Shown: positions 8,663 to 16,875 of the stretch, in pieces
How the letters are laid out: every line of letters starts with the position of its first letter
Position numbering within the stretch: position 1 is the first letter of the stretch
From: Bradyrhizobium icense
GTDB lineage: Bacteria > Pseudomonadota > Alphaproteobacteria > Rhizobiales > Xanthobacteraceae
NCBI RefSeq assembly: GCF_001693385.1
Contig: NZ_CP016428.1
Location: forward strand, 6,200,001-6,264,000
Direction: 5' to 3'
DNA length: 64,000 bases
The notes under the pieces: generated by a model
Told to the model about the DNA's origin: nothing
The model's database searches: none
What the model saw: the letters and a program-made list of their open reading frames with translations, nothing else
Translations under genes and position numbers: made by a program

Positions 8663-10027
8663 TTAGAACTGAAAGTAGATGAACGACGTTTCGAGACCGG
8701 CTTCCAGATACATCAGGGCGGCCATCGAGCCGTAGAGGTATGGCTCCGCCCAGCGCAACCTTCCCTCGGATAGTGGACGAAAACCGAGGTGCTGAATCAT
8801 GACCGGAAGCGAATAGAGCAGCGCCAGGCTGTAGAACAGTTTTGTCGGATTGGGATTCGTGCTCGGCGTAAACATCCCCGCGAGGTAGCCGACCGCATGA
8901 TCGAAGTTCGGCAGCTTGAAGAAAATCCAGAGCATGGTGACGCAGACGAAGACGACAGTCATCCGGGCTGCTCGAAATGCCGCAAAGTCGATCGACGCCA
9001 GCCGCGCCAACAAGGGGCGTTCGAGCACCAGCAACAGGCCGTGCAATAGTCCCCACATCAGGTAGCTGAGGCTGGCGCCGTGCCAGAGGCCGCCCAGCCC
9101 CATCACGATCATCAGGTTCAAATAGGTGCGCCATACGCCGTGACGGTTGCCGCCGAGCGGGACGTAGAGATAGGTCCGCAGCCAGGTCGACAGCGAGATA
9201 TGCCAGCGCGTCCAGAACTCGGAGAACGAGGTCGAGATGTAGGGAAGATTGAAGTTGATCGGCAGGCGATAGCCGAACAGCAGGGCAAGACCGATCGCGA
9301 TCGCGGAATAGCCGAAGAAATCCGCATAGATCTGATAGCTGTAGAGGAAAACCAGCAGCCAGCGATCCTGGGTCTGCAGCGTCTCGTAGAGCGGGAAGCT
9401 CATGTAAGACGTCATTTCATTGAGGTTGTTCGCAACGTAGAGCTTGAAGAAAAACCCGGTCAGGATCCATTTCGCTGCCTCGACGAACGGAATGTCCGCA
9501 AAGTATTTCGTCTTGATCTGCGGCATGAACATTTCCGCGCGCGTGATCGGACCGGAAACGAGCTGCGGAAAGAAGATGATGTAGAGGAATACGCCGGTCA
9601 GCGTCGGCGGCGCTCCCTTCTGCCGGGTCAAATCGACCAAGAGACTGATGTTGTGGAAGACGAAGAATGAAATGCCGATCGGCAACGGCAGCTTCAGAAG
9701 AAAATCGAGCGGCGCGAAATCGACCAGGCTGGGGGATGCCGGATCGATGAACAGCAATTTGTATTTGAAGAACGCCAGCAGCGCGAGATTGAAGGCGATA
9801 CCGGCCGGCAGCCAGAGTTGCCGGTTTCGCAATGCCAGGACCAGGAAGAGATATGTTCCGAGAACCGCGACGGCCAACAGCGCCAGCAGTACAGGCTGGC
9901 CATAGCCGTAGAAGAACAGGCTGGCGAAGACCAGCAGTTGGACCTGAAAGGCTCGCAGCGCCGGAAGGTAATACGCCGCAAATACGATCGCGACGAAGAT
10001 GCCGAACTGCCAAGAAGTAAAAGTCAT
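8663..10027 (-). CDS. MBOAT-family O-acyltransferase (AlgI/DltB-like)
   Basis: Polytopic membrane protein of 454 residues beginning MTFTSWQFGIFVAIVFAAYY. It has about ten hydrophobic helices and the MBOAT signature GLWHGASLSYLMWGLLHG with the active-site histidines at about 316 and 329. MBOAT proteins of this class move acyl (usually acetyl) groups across the membrane to cell-surface polymers. The next gene downstream encodes the SGNH-like partner, the usual pairing. No polysaccharide synthesis genes are adjacent, so the polymer modified cannot be named. Confidence 0.93.
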   Translation of the reverse strand: MTFTSWQFGIFVAIVFAAYYLPALRAFQVQLLVFASLFFYGYGQPVLLALLAVAVLGTYLFLVLALRNRQLWLPAGIAFNLALLAFFKYKLLFIDPASPSLVDFAPLDFLLKLPLPIGISFFVFHNISLLVDLTRQKGAPPTLTGVFLYIIFFPQLVSGPITRAEMFMPQIKTKYFADIPFVEAAKWILTGFFFKLYVANNLNEMTSYMSFPLYETLQTQDRWLLVFLYSYQIYADFFGYSAIAIGLALLFGYRLPINFNLPYISTSFSEFWTRWHISLSTWLRTYLYVPLGGNRHGVWRTYLNLMIVMGLGGLWHGASLSYLMWGLLHGLLLVLERPLLARLASIDFAAFRAARMTVVFVCVTMLWIFFKLPNFDHAVGYLAGMFTPSTNPNPTKLFYSLALLYSLPVMIQHLGFRPLSEGRLRWAEPYLYGSMAALMYLEAGLETSFIYFQF

Positions 10028-10031
10028 GCCG

Positions 10032-10049
10032 CCCCAACGGTAGTTGGGG
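10032..10049 (-). promoter_or_regulatory. Hairpin at the MBOAT ribosome-binding site
   Basis: CCCCAAC-GGTA-GTTGGGG is a perfect 7-bp stem with a 4-base loop. On the mRNA its 3' arm GTTGGGG sits a few bases before the MBOAT ATG and is the only purine-rich ribosome-site candidate, so folding would hide it. Translation control is inference. Confidence 0.4.
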
Positions 10050-10124
10050 AAGCTCTAGCATTTCGACCCGGGAGGGCCTAGCCGAAACCCGGATTGCGGG
10101 GTGCGGAGCGGATGTCGGGAAGTT

Positions 10125-10505
10125 CTAGTTCCCCGCAGTGTTGAAGCGGGAAAGGTCGCAATCCCGTTCGGCATATCGCACGCGCCGCAGGCCCTCGCGG
10201 TCCTCGACCACGGTCGGCCGGCAGCGTTCCCTCCAGGCGGCCTGCGCCGCTTCATCGGCCTTCAGTTCTTCGGCGGTCCGCGGAACGATCTTCACGGTGC
10301 CGCGGCTGCCGACATAGAAATTGGTTTGCTGGCTGGGAAGCAGCGGCGCGCCGGAGGCAATGGCCGCGGCCTTGGCATCCGCTGCGGCGCGCGCCGCGCG
10401 GGCGGCCTGGGCGGCATCCGCGGCATGGCCGTGGTCCATCGCAAATTGCGCGGATGCGGAGGATACCGAAGCGACGACGATCGAGATTGCAATGAAGACG
10501 CGCAT
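10125..10505 (-). CDS. Small secreted protein of unknown function, related to its neighbour at 10700
   Basis: 126 residues from ATG 10505, which has an AGGGGCAG ribosome site and opens a signal peptide (MRVFIAISIVVASVSSASAQ). An Ala-rich middle is followed by a C-terminal block W-x-x-x-C-x-P ... G-x-x-R-x-x-Y-A-x-x-x-C-x-L-x-R. The same block, with both Cys, closes the neighbouring 100-residue protein. The two cysteines could form a disulphide after export. I do not recognise a named family. Confidence 0.75.
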   Translation of the reverse strand: MRVFIAISIVVASVSSASAQFAMDHGHAADAAQAARAARAAADAKAAAIASGAPLLPSQQTNFYVGSRGTVKIVPRTAEELKADEAAQAAWRERCRPTVVEDREGLRRVRYAERDCDLSRFNTAGN

Positions 10506-10670
10506 GGACACTGCCCCTTGATGAATGCGTCTGTCAGGAATGACCGACAAGCATTGAGGCGGCGTAAAGCTGTGTAACTAACCGGATCGCAATTTGGTCG
10601 ATAAAGGTTTAGCGGTCTTTCGGGCGCACTGCGCGTCGTCAGCCGTTCATCGAGCTGCAGGGCTCGGAGT

Positions 10671-10693
10671 TCTCCTCGCCCGCGGCGAGGAGA
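10671..10693. terminator. Perfect inverted repeat after a small secreted-protein gene
   Basis: TCTCCTCGCC-CGC-GGCGAGGAGA: a perfect 10-bp stem just beyond the stop of the 100-residue gene (stop at 10700, leftward). There is no U-tract, so it could be a Rho-dependent end or a processing and stability hairpin rather than a full intrinsic terminator. Confidence 0.4.
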
Positions 10694-10699
10694 AGCGCG

Positions 10700-11002
10700 C
10701 TACTCGCTGCGGCCGAACTCGCAGCCCTTGCGGGCGTAAACCAGGCGGACGACACCTTCGTTGTCGTAGGTGCGCTTCGGCTTGCAGAACGCTTCCCACT
10801 TCTCGATGCTGGCGCGCCTTGCCTTTGCGTCTTCCTGATCCTGCGCCTCGTTGCGTACCGGATCGTCCAGATACGACGTCGTGCACACCCGGCCGTAGAA
10901 CTTGCTGGAGGTACAGCGTTCCACGACCTGCCAGGCCTGCGCCGATGTCGACAGCAGAGTGAGGGCCGCAATTGCGTAAAGGATTTTCATGTTGTCGCTC
11001 AT
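10700..11002 (-). CDS. Small secreted protein of unknown function, related to its neighbour at 10125
   Basis: 100 residues (or 96 from a second ATG at 10990) with a signal peptide ending SAQA, then a short mature protein. Its end, W-E-A-F-C-K-P ... NEGVVRLVYARKGCEFGR, matches the C-terminal block of the 126-residue protein encoded next: same Trp, both Cys, Arg, Tyr-Ala and final Arg. The mature N-terminal part has two further cysteines (ERCTSSKFYGRVCTTSY). Separate hairpins lie near both genes, so they may be transcribed independently. Function not recognised. Confidence 0.75.
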   Translation of the reverse strand: MSDNMKILYAIAALTLLSTSAQAWQVVERCTSSKFYGRVCTTSYLDDPVRNEAQDQEDAKARRASIEKWEAFCKPKRTYDNEGVVRLVYARKGCEFGRSE

Positions 11003-11223
11003 CGCTCGTGGAGACTTTCTCCGTGCGATTAGCTAGCGCCGGAGTTTATCGAGGCGCAACGGTAACCCTTTGTTAAGCTAAATACCCGCGCAAAAGGTTA
11101 AATCTGGAACCGCGCGCTGTCTCTTCACGCGACGCTATCACAACCAGAACGCGCGTCAGTTCACATACGAGACAACATCGTCCGCCATTGAGACAGCGAA
11201 TGAGCGACTTCGATTGACGGCTG

Positions 11224-12087
11224 CTACACCACGGTCCGATGCCGCGCGATACAGGTTCTCAAAACCTCGTCCATCGGCCTCGCCCACCAGTCATTGGAGA
11301 AGATTTCGATCTCGGAATAGCCGGCAAAGCCCTGCGCCTCGACCGCCGATCGCACAGATGTGATGTCGATGACGCCGTCACCCATCATGCCGCGGTCGTT
11401 GAGGATGTCTTTGGTCGGCACCAGCCAGTCGCAGACGTGAAACGCCAGCAATCGATCTTTGCCCGCGCGCGCAATCTGCGGCATCAATTCCGGGTCCCAC
11501 CAGATGTGATAGACGTCGAGCGCCACACCAAGCGCGCCGGTGCGCTCTGGATCGAGTTGGTCGCAAATATCGAGCGCCTGCTTCGTCGAGTTCACGCAGG
11601 CGCGGTCCGCGGCGTAGGCCGGATGCAAGGGCTCGATCGCGAGCGGCATGTCGGCCTCTCTCGCATACTCCAGCATTTCCGCGATCGCGTCATGGACCTG
11701 CGTTCGCGCGGCCACGATGTCTTTCGAGGCAACGCTTCCCGGCCGCGAATATTGCGGCAGGCCGCCGACGACCAGCACGATACAGGGAGCACCCAGCGCC
11801 TTGGCTTCGTCCACCGCGCGGCGGTTGTCGTCGCGCGCCTCTATGCGGTGCGCCGCATCCGCCGTGAACATGCCGCCGCGGCAGTAGCCAGATAGTTCAA
11901 GCCCGGCGTCGTGCACCGCCCGCACCGCGCGGTCGAGGCCGACGGCCGCGACCTGGTCGCGCCAGGGGTCGATGGCGCGAATGCCATGCCGTGCGCAGGC
12001 GTCGATGATGGCGATGAGATCGCCCTGCTTGCGGACGGTCGCCGTGTTCAGCGACAGCCAGCGATGATCGCTCGAGAAATCGCGCAT
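11224..12087 (-). CDS. Sugar phosphate isomerase/epimerase-like TIM-barrel protein
   Basis: 287 residues of the xylose-isomerase-like/AP-endonuclease-2 fold: SLNTATVRKQ at the first strand, conserved acidic and histidine residues for a divalent metal in IEPLHP, ALDVYHIWWDPE and FHVCDW, and a late SEIEIFSNDWW. ATG 12087 overlaps the stop of the upstream DUF993 gene (TGATG), a sign of coupled translation, so I reject the longer open frame from 12165. Last gene of the leftward catabolic operon from 18738. Likely isomerises or epimerises a keto-sugar or related polyol intermediate; the exact reaction is unknown. Confidence 0.9.
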   Translation of the reverse strand: MRDFSSDHRWLSLNTATVRKQGDLIAIIDACARHGIRAIDPWRDQVAAVGLDRAVRAVHDAGLELSGYCRGGMFTADAAHRIEARDDNRRAVDEAKALGAPCIVLVVGGLPQYSRPGSVASKDIVAARTQVHDAIAEMLEYAREADMPLAIEPLHPAYAADRACVNSTKQALDICDQLDPERTGALGVALDVYHIWWDPELMPQIARAGKDRLLAFHVCDWLVPTKDILNDRGMMGDGVIDITSVRSAVEAQGFAGYSEIEIFSNDWWARPMDEVLRTCIARHRTVV

Positions 12088-13280
12088 CAGGGTTCGATGC
12101 CGCGCGTTGCCAGCACCGTCTTCATCCGCCGTGTCGCCAGTTCGGGGTTGGAGAGCAGCCCGCACCTGTCGGCGAGGCGGAATAGTTCGGCCAGATGCAG
12201 CGTCGAGCGCGTGCTCTCCTGCCCGCCGACCATGGTGAAATGATCCTGATGGCCGTTGAGATAGGCCATGAACACGATGCCGGTCTTGTAGAACCGCGTC
12301 GGCGCCCGGAAGATATGGCGCGACAGCGGCACCGTCGGCCCCAGCACGTCGTGGAAACCGGCCGCGTCGCCGGCCGCCAGCCGTGACAGCGCGTAGGATG
12401 CCGCCGGAGCGATCGCGTCAAAGATGCCAAGCAACGCATGCGAAAAGCCTTGCTCGTCGCCGGCAATCAGTTCGGCATAGTTGAAATCGTCGCCTGTATA
12501 CATCTTGACGTTCTTGTCCAGGCGACGGCGCATGTCGATCTCGCGCTGCTTTTCGAGCAGCGAGACCTTGACGCCGTCGACCTTGGCCGCGTTGGCATTG
12601 ATGATCGCGACCGCTGCGTCCATCGCCCTTTCGAGATCGGCGGTGCCCCAGTAGCCAGCCAGCGCCGGATCGAACATGTCGCCGAGCCAGTGGATGATCA
12701 CGGGCTCGCGGACCTGGCCCAGCACGCGGTTATAAACCTTGGCGTAGTCGTCGGCGCTGCGGCCGAGTTTTGCCAGCGCGCGCGAGGCCATCAGGATGAT
12801 GCGCCCGCCAGTTTTTTCCACCGCGGCGATCTGCTCCTCATAGGCACGGATCACGTCGTCGAGGCTCTTTGCGTCTTCCACGGCAAGGTGGTCCGTGCCG
12901 GCGCCAGAGAATACCAGCGCGCCGCCCCTCGCCTTTGCGGCCCGCACCGAGCGCTGGACCAGCTCCAGCGACGTCGGCCAATCCAGCCCCATGCCGCGCT
13001 GCGCGGTGTCCATCGCCTCGGCGACGCCGAGGCCGAGATCCCAGACATGCTCTCGGAACGCGATGGTACGGTCCCAGTCGATCGCAGCGCTGAGCCAGGG
13101 ATCGTTGTCGGCCAATGGATCGGCCACCACATGCGCGGCCGAGAAAGCCACGCGGTTGAGCGTGCCTTCAAGCTTCGCCGGAAACGTCCGCGATGCCGCC
13201 AGGCGATAGGTCTCGACCGAACGATCCGCCGTCGGCAGCTTCAACGATAGCGATGACATCGGCAGGACTGGCCTGTTCAT
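12087..13280 (-). CDS. DUF993 family protein, dihydrodipicolinate-synthase-like
   Basis: 397 residues. I recognise the DUF993 family by the N-terminal MSSLSLKLPTADRSVETY and the barrel region around AKARGGALVFSGAGTDHL. These are distant relatives of class I aldolases of the DHDPS/NAL group (TIM barrel, Schiff-base lysine); the reaction is not established. In this operon it stands beside an oxidoreductase, an enolase-superfamily enzyme and an isomerase, so retro-aldol cleavage of a dehydrated keto acid is the natural guess. It overlaps the next gene by one base and starts 12 bases after the oxidoreductase stop. Confidence 0.88.
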   Translation of the reverse strand: MNRPVLPMSSLSLKLPTADRSVETYRLAASRTFPAKLEGTLNRVAFSAAHVVADPLADNDPWLSAAIDWDRTIAFREHVWDLGLGVAEAMDTAQRGMGLDWPTSLELVQRSVRAAKARGGALVFSGAGTDHLAVEDAKSLDDVIRAYEEQIAAVEKTGGRIILMASRALAKLGRSADDYAKVYNRVLGQVREPVIIHWLGDMFDPALAGYWGTADLERAMDAAVAIINANAAKVDGVKVSLLEKQREIDMRRRLDKNVKMYTGDDFNYAELIAGDEQGFSHALLGIFDAIAPAASYALSRLAAGDAAGFHDVLGPTVPLSRHIFRAPTRFYKTGIVFMAYLNGHQDHFTMVGGQESTRSTLHLAELFRLADRCGLLSNPELATRRMKTVLATRGIEP

Positions 13281-13292
13281 GCTTAAGCCTCC

Positions 13293-14444
13293 TCACACCT
13301 CGATCGGGGCGACGTCGATCCAGCGCCGCTCGCGCCAGCTCTGCAGCGCGCATTCGGCAAGCTGCACGCCCTTGGCGCCTTCCAGCAGCGTGTACTTGTA
13401 CGGCGCGTCCTCGCAGACGTGGCGGATGAACATTTCCCACTGCTCCTTGAAGCCGTTGTCGTAGACGACGTTTTCCGGAACCTTCTGCCAATCGGCGTAG
13501 AAATCATGGGTGCGCTTCTCGTCCGGATTCCACACCGGCCGCGGCGTCGCCTGCCGGGCCTGGATCACGCAATCGGTCAGGCCCGCCACCGCCGAGCCGT
13601 GGGTACCGTCGACCTGGAAGGTCACGAGGTCGTCGCGATAGACCCGCGTCACCCAGCTCATGTTGATATGCGCGATCACGCCGCCCTTGAGGCGGAAGGT
13701 GGCATAGGCGGAATCATCTGCGGTCGCCGTGTACTTCTTGCCCTTCTCGTCGAAACGCTCGGGGATATCGGTGGTGCCGAGGCAGGAGATGCTCTCGACC
13801 TCGCCGAAGAGATTGTCGAGCACGTAGCGCCAGTGGCAGACCATGTCGAGAATGATGCCGCCGCCGTCCTCGCTGCGGTAATTCCACGACGGCCGCTGCG
13901 CCTCCTGCCAGCCGCCCTCGAACACCCAGTAGCCGAACTCGCCGCGCACCGAGAGCATGCGGCCGAAGAAGCCGGAATCGCGCAGGAAGGCGAGTTTCTT
14001 CAGACCCGGCAGGAACAGCTTGTCCTGCACCGTGCCGTGCTTGATGCCCTTGGCCTTGGCGAGCTTCAGCACCGCGACCGCTTCTTCGAGATTGGTCGCG
14101 ATCGGCTTTTCGCAATAGACATGCTTGCCGGCTTCGATCGCCTTGGTCAGCAGCGAGGGGCGCGCCTGCGTGGTCGCGGCGTCGAAGAAGATCGTGTCGT
14201 CCTTCGCGGCGAGCGCCTTGTCGAGATCAGTCGACCAGCGCTCCACATTGAAGCGCTTCGCAAGACGTTCCACCTTCTCCGCGTCGCGCCCGATCAGGAT
14301 CGGGTCGGGCAGCATGCGGTCGCCGTTCGACAGCAGCACACCGCCCTGGTCGCGGATCGCGACGATGGAGCGGACCAAATGCTGGTTGAGCCCCATCCGG
14401 CCAGTCACGCCGTTCATGATCAGGCCGAGGCGTTTGGTCGTCAT
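13293..14444 (-). CDS. Gfo/Idh/MocA-family oxidoreductase
   Basis: 383 residues. N-terminal Rossmann domain (GLIMNGVTGRMGLNQHLV, unusual in having NGVTGRMG rather than the plain GxGxxG loop) and the family EKP motif in YCEKPIATNLEEA (about residue 110), followed by the alpha/beta substrate domain. NAD(P)-dependent oxidation of a sugar, inositol or related polyol is the usual chemistry. The start overlaps the enolase-superfamily stop by four bases (ATGA). Substrate not deducible. Confidence 0.93.
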   Translation of the reverse strand: MTTKRLGLIMNGVTGRMGLNQHLVRSIVAIRDQGGVLLSNGDRMLPDPILIGRDAEKVERLAKRFNVERWSTDLDKALAAKDDTIFFDAATTQARPSLLTKAIEAGKHVYCEKPIATNLEEAVAVLKLAKAKGIKHGTVQDKLFLPGLKKLAFLRDSGFFGRMLSVRGEFGYWVFEGGWQEAQRPSWNYRSEDGGGIILDMVCHWRYVLDNLFGEVESISCLGTTDIPERFDEKGKKYTATADDSAYATFRLKGGVIAHINMSWVTRVYRDDLVTFQVDGTHGSAVAGLTDCVIQARQATPRPVWNPDEKRTHDFYADWQKVPENVVYDNGFKEQWEMFIRHVCEDAPYKYTLLEGAKGVQLAECALQSWRERRWIDVAPIEV

Positions 14445-15841
14445 ACTGCTTTCTCCAGGGGAATTGCTGTGGGCTGCGCGAGCGGCGACATCGCGGACCA
14501 GTCCGGATGCACTGCCGTGGCGAAGCCGGGTGCGATCAGCGATCCCGTCAGGAGATCGCCGTCATGGATCGCGAGCCGGACCTTGCCGCCGTCGCGGGCA
14601 TAGAGATCGGGATGGCCTGCGAGAAACGCCTCGGCCTCAGTAGCCGGCGTATCGCCAAAGCCATCGACATAATGGTGGCCGTTGCGTTCGGCATGGGTGA
14701 CGCCGATCAGCGCACCCAGCGCGAGATCCTGCTGCACCCCGAGTCCTGCCTGGCAGGTCAGGTCCTCGCCGGCGATGAAGCATGTCTCGCCGGAGGCGCT
14801 CCATTTCGCCGCGCGCGTGGCGTTGATCACCGACTTGTAGATGCCTTTGCAGGATTTCGAGGAGATGCCGCGATAGCCGAGCGCCCGCGCCACGGGGAAG
14901 GCGTCGTAGGAATCGTCGGCCTCGTCGACGATAAAATCGCGCCGCGCCAACGCGCCGAGCGGCGATTGGCGCGTAATGTCGCGCGGCATCGGCTGCTCGA
15001 TGTAGAGGAGCTTTTGCGCGATCGGCCGCAGCGCGGCGTCGCCGTCAAGCCGCTCGACCAGCGCATTCAATGCCTTGAGGTCGGCGTACTGTTCATTGGC
15101 GTCGAGCGTGACACGATAATCGTACGACAGCGTCGCCAGTTCACTGCCGATCCGGATCAGCCGATCGGCATCGTGCGCGGGGTCGCCGTTTAGCTTGAGC
15201 TTGAAGTAGCGCGCGCCGGCGTTTTCTCTGACGTCGGCGACGCCGCCCTCGCCTTCGACCTTGTCGTCCATGCCCACGGTATGCCGGATCGCGACGCGCT
15301 CCAGCCGCTTGCGGCCAGCAAGAAGGCGCGACAGATCATCATCGTCGAGATCGCGCGACAGCCGCGCATCGACGCCGGCAATGTTGGCCGCCATGCCATC
15401 GAAGAAGTTGGCACCGATGCAGCGGAGCAGCGCATCCAGGATCGCCTTGTCGATTTCGGCCGGCCCGTACGCTGCAGCGAGTGGCGGAATATCTACCCGC
15501 GCGCAGGCCTCGATCTGCGCGCCGATGCAGGCCGCATGCAGGCCGAACGCCGTCTCAAAGCCGGAATGCGCCAGATAGATATCCCGCGCGATCATCAGTG
15601 AGCGCCGCAGTTCAACGACGGTCTCCTGCGGCGACAAATGCGGCCGCTTGTCGAACCACTTTGGCACCAAAAACTCTGCGCTGGCTCCAATCGCCGTGCC
15701 CCTGCCTTCGACCTCGATCTCGACGCGTACAAAGGCCTGCGGCGTCGCATTGATGACCACCGCGCCGAACCGGAAGGGCCGGGCGAACTGCACCGGTCGT
15801 TCAAAGAAGGCAACGTCCTTTACGGCCAAACGATACGGCAT
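14441..15841 (-). CDS. Enolase-superfamily (mandelate racemase / muconate-lactonizing type) enzyme
   Basis: 466 residues, longer than most members. An N-terminal capping domain is followed by a barrel with K-L-K in FKLKLNGD (about 214), metal ligands in TLDANEQY, IEQP and VDEADDS, and a Lys in SSKSCKGIYKS on the sixth strand. A KxK pair plus a sixth-strand Lys is the pattern of the MLE-like subgroup, which enolises a carboxylate by alpha-proton abstraction, giving syn dehydration, cycloisomerisation or racemisation. It is the first enzyme gene after the ABC ATPase in the leftward operon, so it probably acts on an imported sugar-acid or cyclic acid. Substrate unknown. Confidence 0.88.
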   Translation of the reverse strand: MPYRLAVKDVAFFERPVQFARPFRFGAVVINATPQAFVRVEIEVEGRGTAIGASAEFLVPKWFDKRPHLSPQETVVELRRSLMIARDIYLAHSGFETAFGLHAACIGAQIEACARVDIPPLAAAYGPAEIDKAILDALLRCIGANFFDGMAANIAGVDARLSRDLDDDDLSRLLAGRKRLERVAIRHTVGMDDKVEGEGGVADVRENAGARYFKLKLNGDPAHDADRLIRIGSELATLSYDYRVTLDANEQYADLKALNALVERLDGDAALRPIAQKLLYIEQPMPRDITRQSPLGALARRDFIVDEADDSYDAFPVARALGYRGISSKSCKGIYKSVINATRAAKWSASGETCFIAGEDLTCQAGLGVQQDLALGALIGVTHAERNGHHYVDGFGDTPATEAEAFLAGHPDLYARDGGKVRLAIHDGDLLTGSLIAPGFATAVHPDWSAMSPLAQPTAIPLEKAV

Positions 15842-15852
15842 CGAGCCAGCTT

Positions 15853-16701
15853 TCAGTCCAGCGCGCTTTGCGTGAAAAAGTGCTTGCGGATCCGCTGCAC
15901 CAATTCGGTGAAGGCGGGATCGGCCATCGCGTCCAGCGAACGCGGGCGCGGCAGGGGCACGTCGTAGATCGCTGCGATCGCGCCGGGCCGTTCGGTCATG
16001 ACAAGCACGCGATCGGCCAGGAACACCGCTTCCGGTATCGAATGCGTGATCAGCAGCACGGTCTTGCCGGTCTCGCGCTGGATGCGCATCAACTCGACGT
16101 TCATCTTCTCGCGGGTCATGGCATCGAGCGCGCCGAACGGCTCGTCCATCAGCATGATCTTGGGATCATGCACCAGCGCCCGGCAGATCGAGGCGCGCTG
16201 CTGCATGCCGCCGGACAATTGCCAGGGCAATTTCTTCTCGAACCCTTCGAGACCGACCAGCTTCAGCAGCGCTTTCGCACGCGGCAGATATTCGCCGCGC
16301 GGCAGCTTCTTCATGTCGATCGGCAACATCACGTTGGACAGGATGTTGCGCCACGGCAGCAGCAGCGCGTTCTGGAACACGATGCCGACATTGCCGTGCG
16401 GTTTTGTGACTTGCTCGCCTTCGACCAGGATCTCGCCAGTGGACGGCGCCAGCAGGCCCGAAATCATTTTGAGCAGCGTGGACTTGCCGCAGCCGGACGG
16501 ACCGACCACGACAAAGAACTCGCCCTCGTTGATGTGGAAATCCAGCGGCCGCAGCGACGGCACGTCGCCGTCGCGCGAACGATAGGTTTTTGAGACGCCC
16601 GACAGGGTGATCCCTGCCGCCGCGCCCCCGGCGCGATCGGACACCAGGCGCAGATGCGCGGCTGGTTGCTCGGTTTCCGATGGTTTGGTTGCCGGGTTCA
16701 T
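15853..16701 (-). CDS. ABC transporter ATP-binding protein (NitT/TauT type)
   Basis: 282 residues with Walker A GPSGCGKST, signature LSGGMQQR, Walker B LMDEPFGALD and a switch His in LLITHSIPEAVFLADRV. Energises the permease at 17929 for the binding protein at 16876. It begins 174 bases after the binding-protein stop, and that gap is almost filled by an inverted-repeat element (16732-16859), which may change downstream expression. The 11-base gap to the next enzyme gene supports one transcript. Confidence 0.95.
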   Translation of the reverse strand: MNPATKPSETEQPAAHLRLVSDRAGGAAAGITLSGVSKTYRSRDGDVPSLRPLDFHINEGEFFVVVGPSGCGKSTLLKMISGLLAPSTGEILVEGEQVTKPHGNVGIVFQNALLLPWRNILSNVMLPIDMKKLPRGEYLPRAKALLKLVGLEGFEKKLPWQLSGGMQQRASICRALVHDPKIMLMDEPFGALDAMTREKMNVELMRIQRETGKTVLLITHSIPEAVFLADRVLVMTERPGAIAAIYDVPLPRPRSLDAMADPAFTELVQRIRKHFFTQSALD

Positions 16702-16731
16702 TTAGTCGAGTCCATTCGGGAAAGCCTCTCT

Positions 16732-16859
16732 CCATCGTCGTCCCTGCGAACGCAGGGACCCATACGCCGTGTCCTTGCATTCGGGCACGGGGGTAGAGAC
16801 CTTTTACAACAACTAGGGCCGGCGGTTATGGGTCCCCGCGTGTGCGGGGACGACGATGG
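16732..16859. repeat. GTCGTCCC-type dispersed inverted-repeat element inside the ABC operon
   Basis: Ends CCATCGTCGTCCC and GGGACGACGATGG are perfect inverted copies, with inner GGGACCCATA/TTATGGGTCC. It lies between binding-protein and ATPase genes. Same family as 26417, 33794, 36806 and 47982; a relative is at 40199. Confidence 0.75.
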
Positions 16860-16875
16860 TTGCGTCATCAATGGC

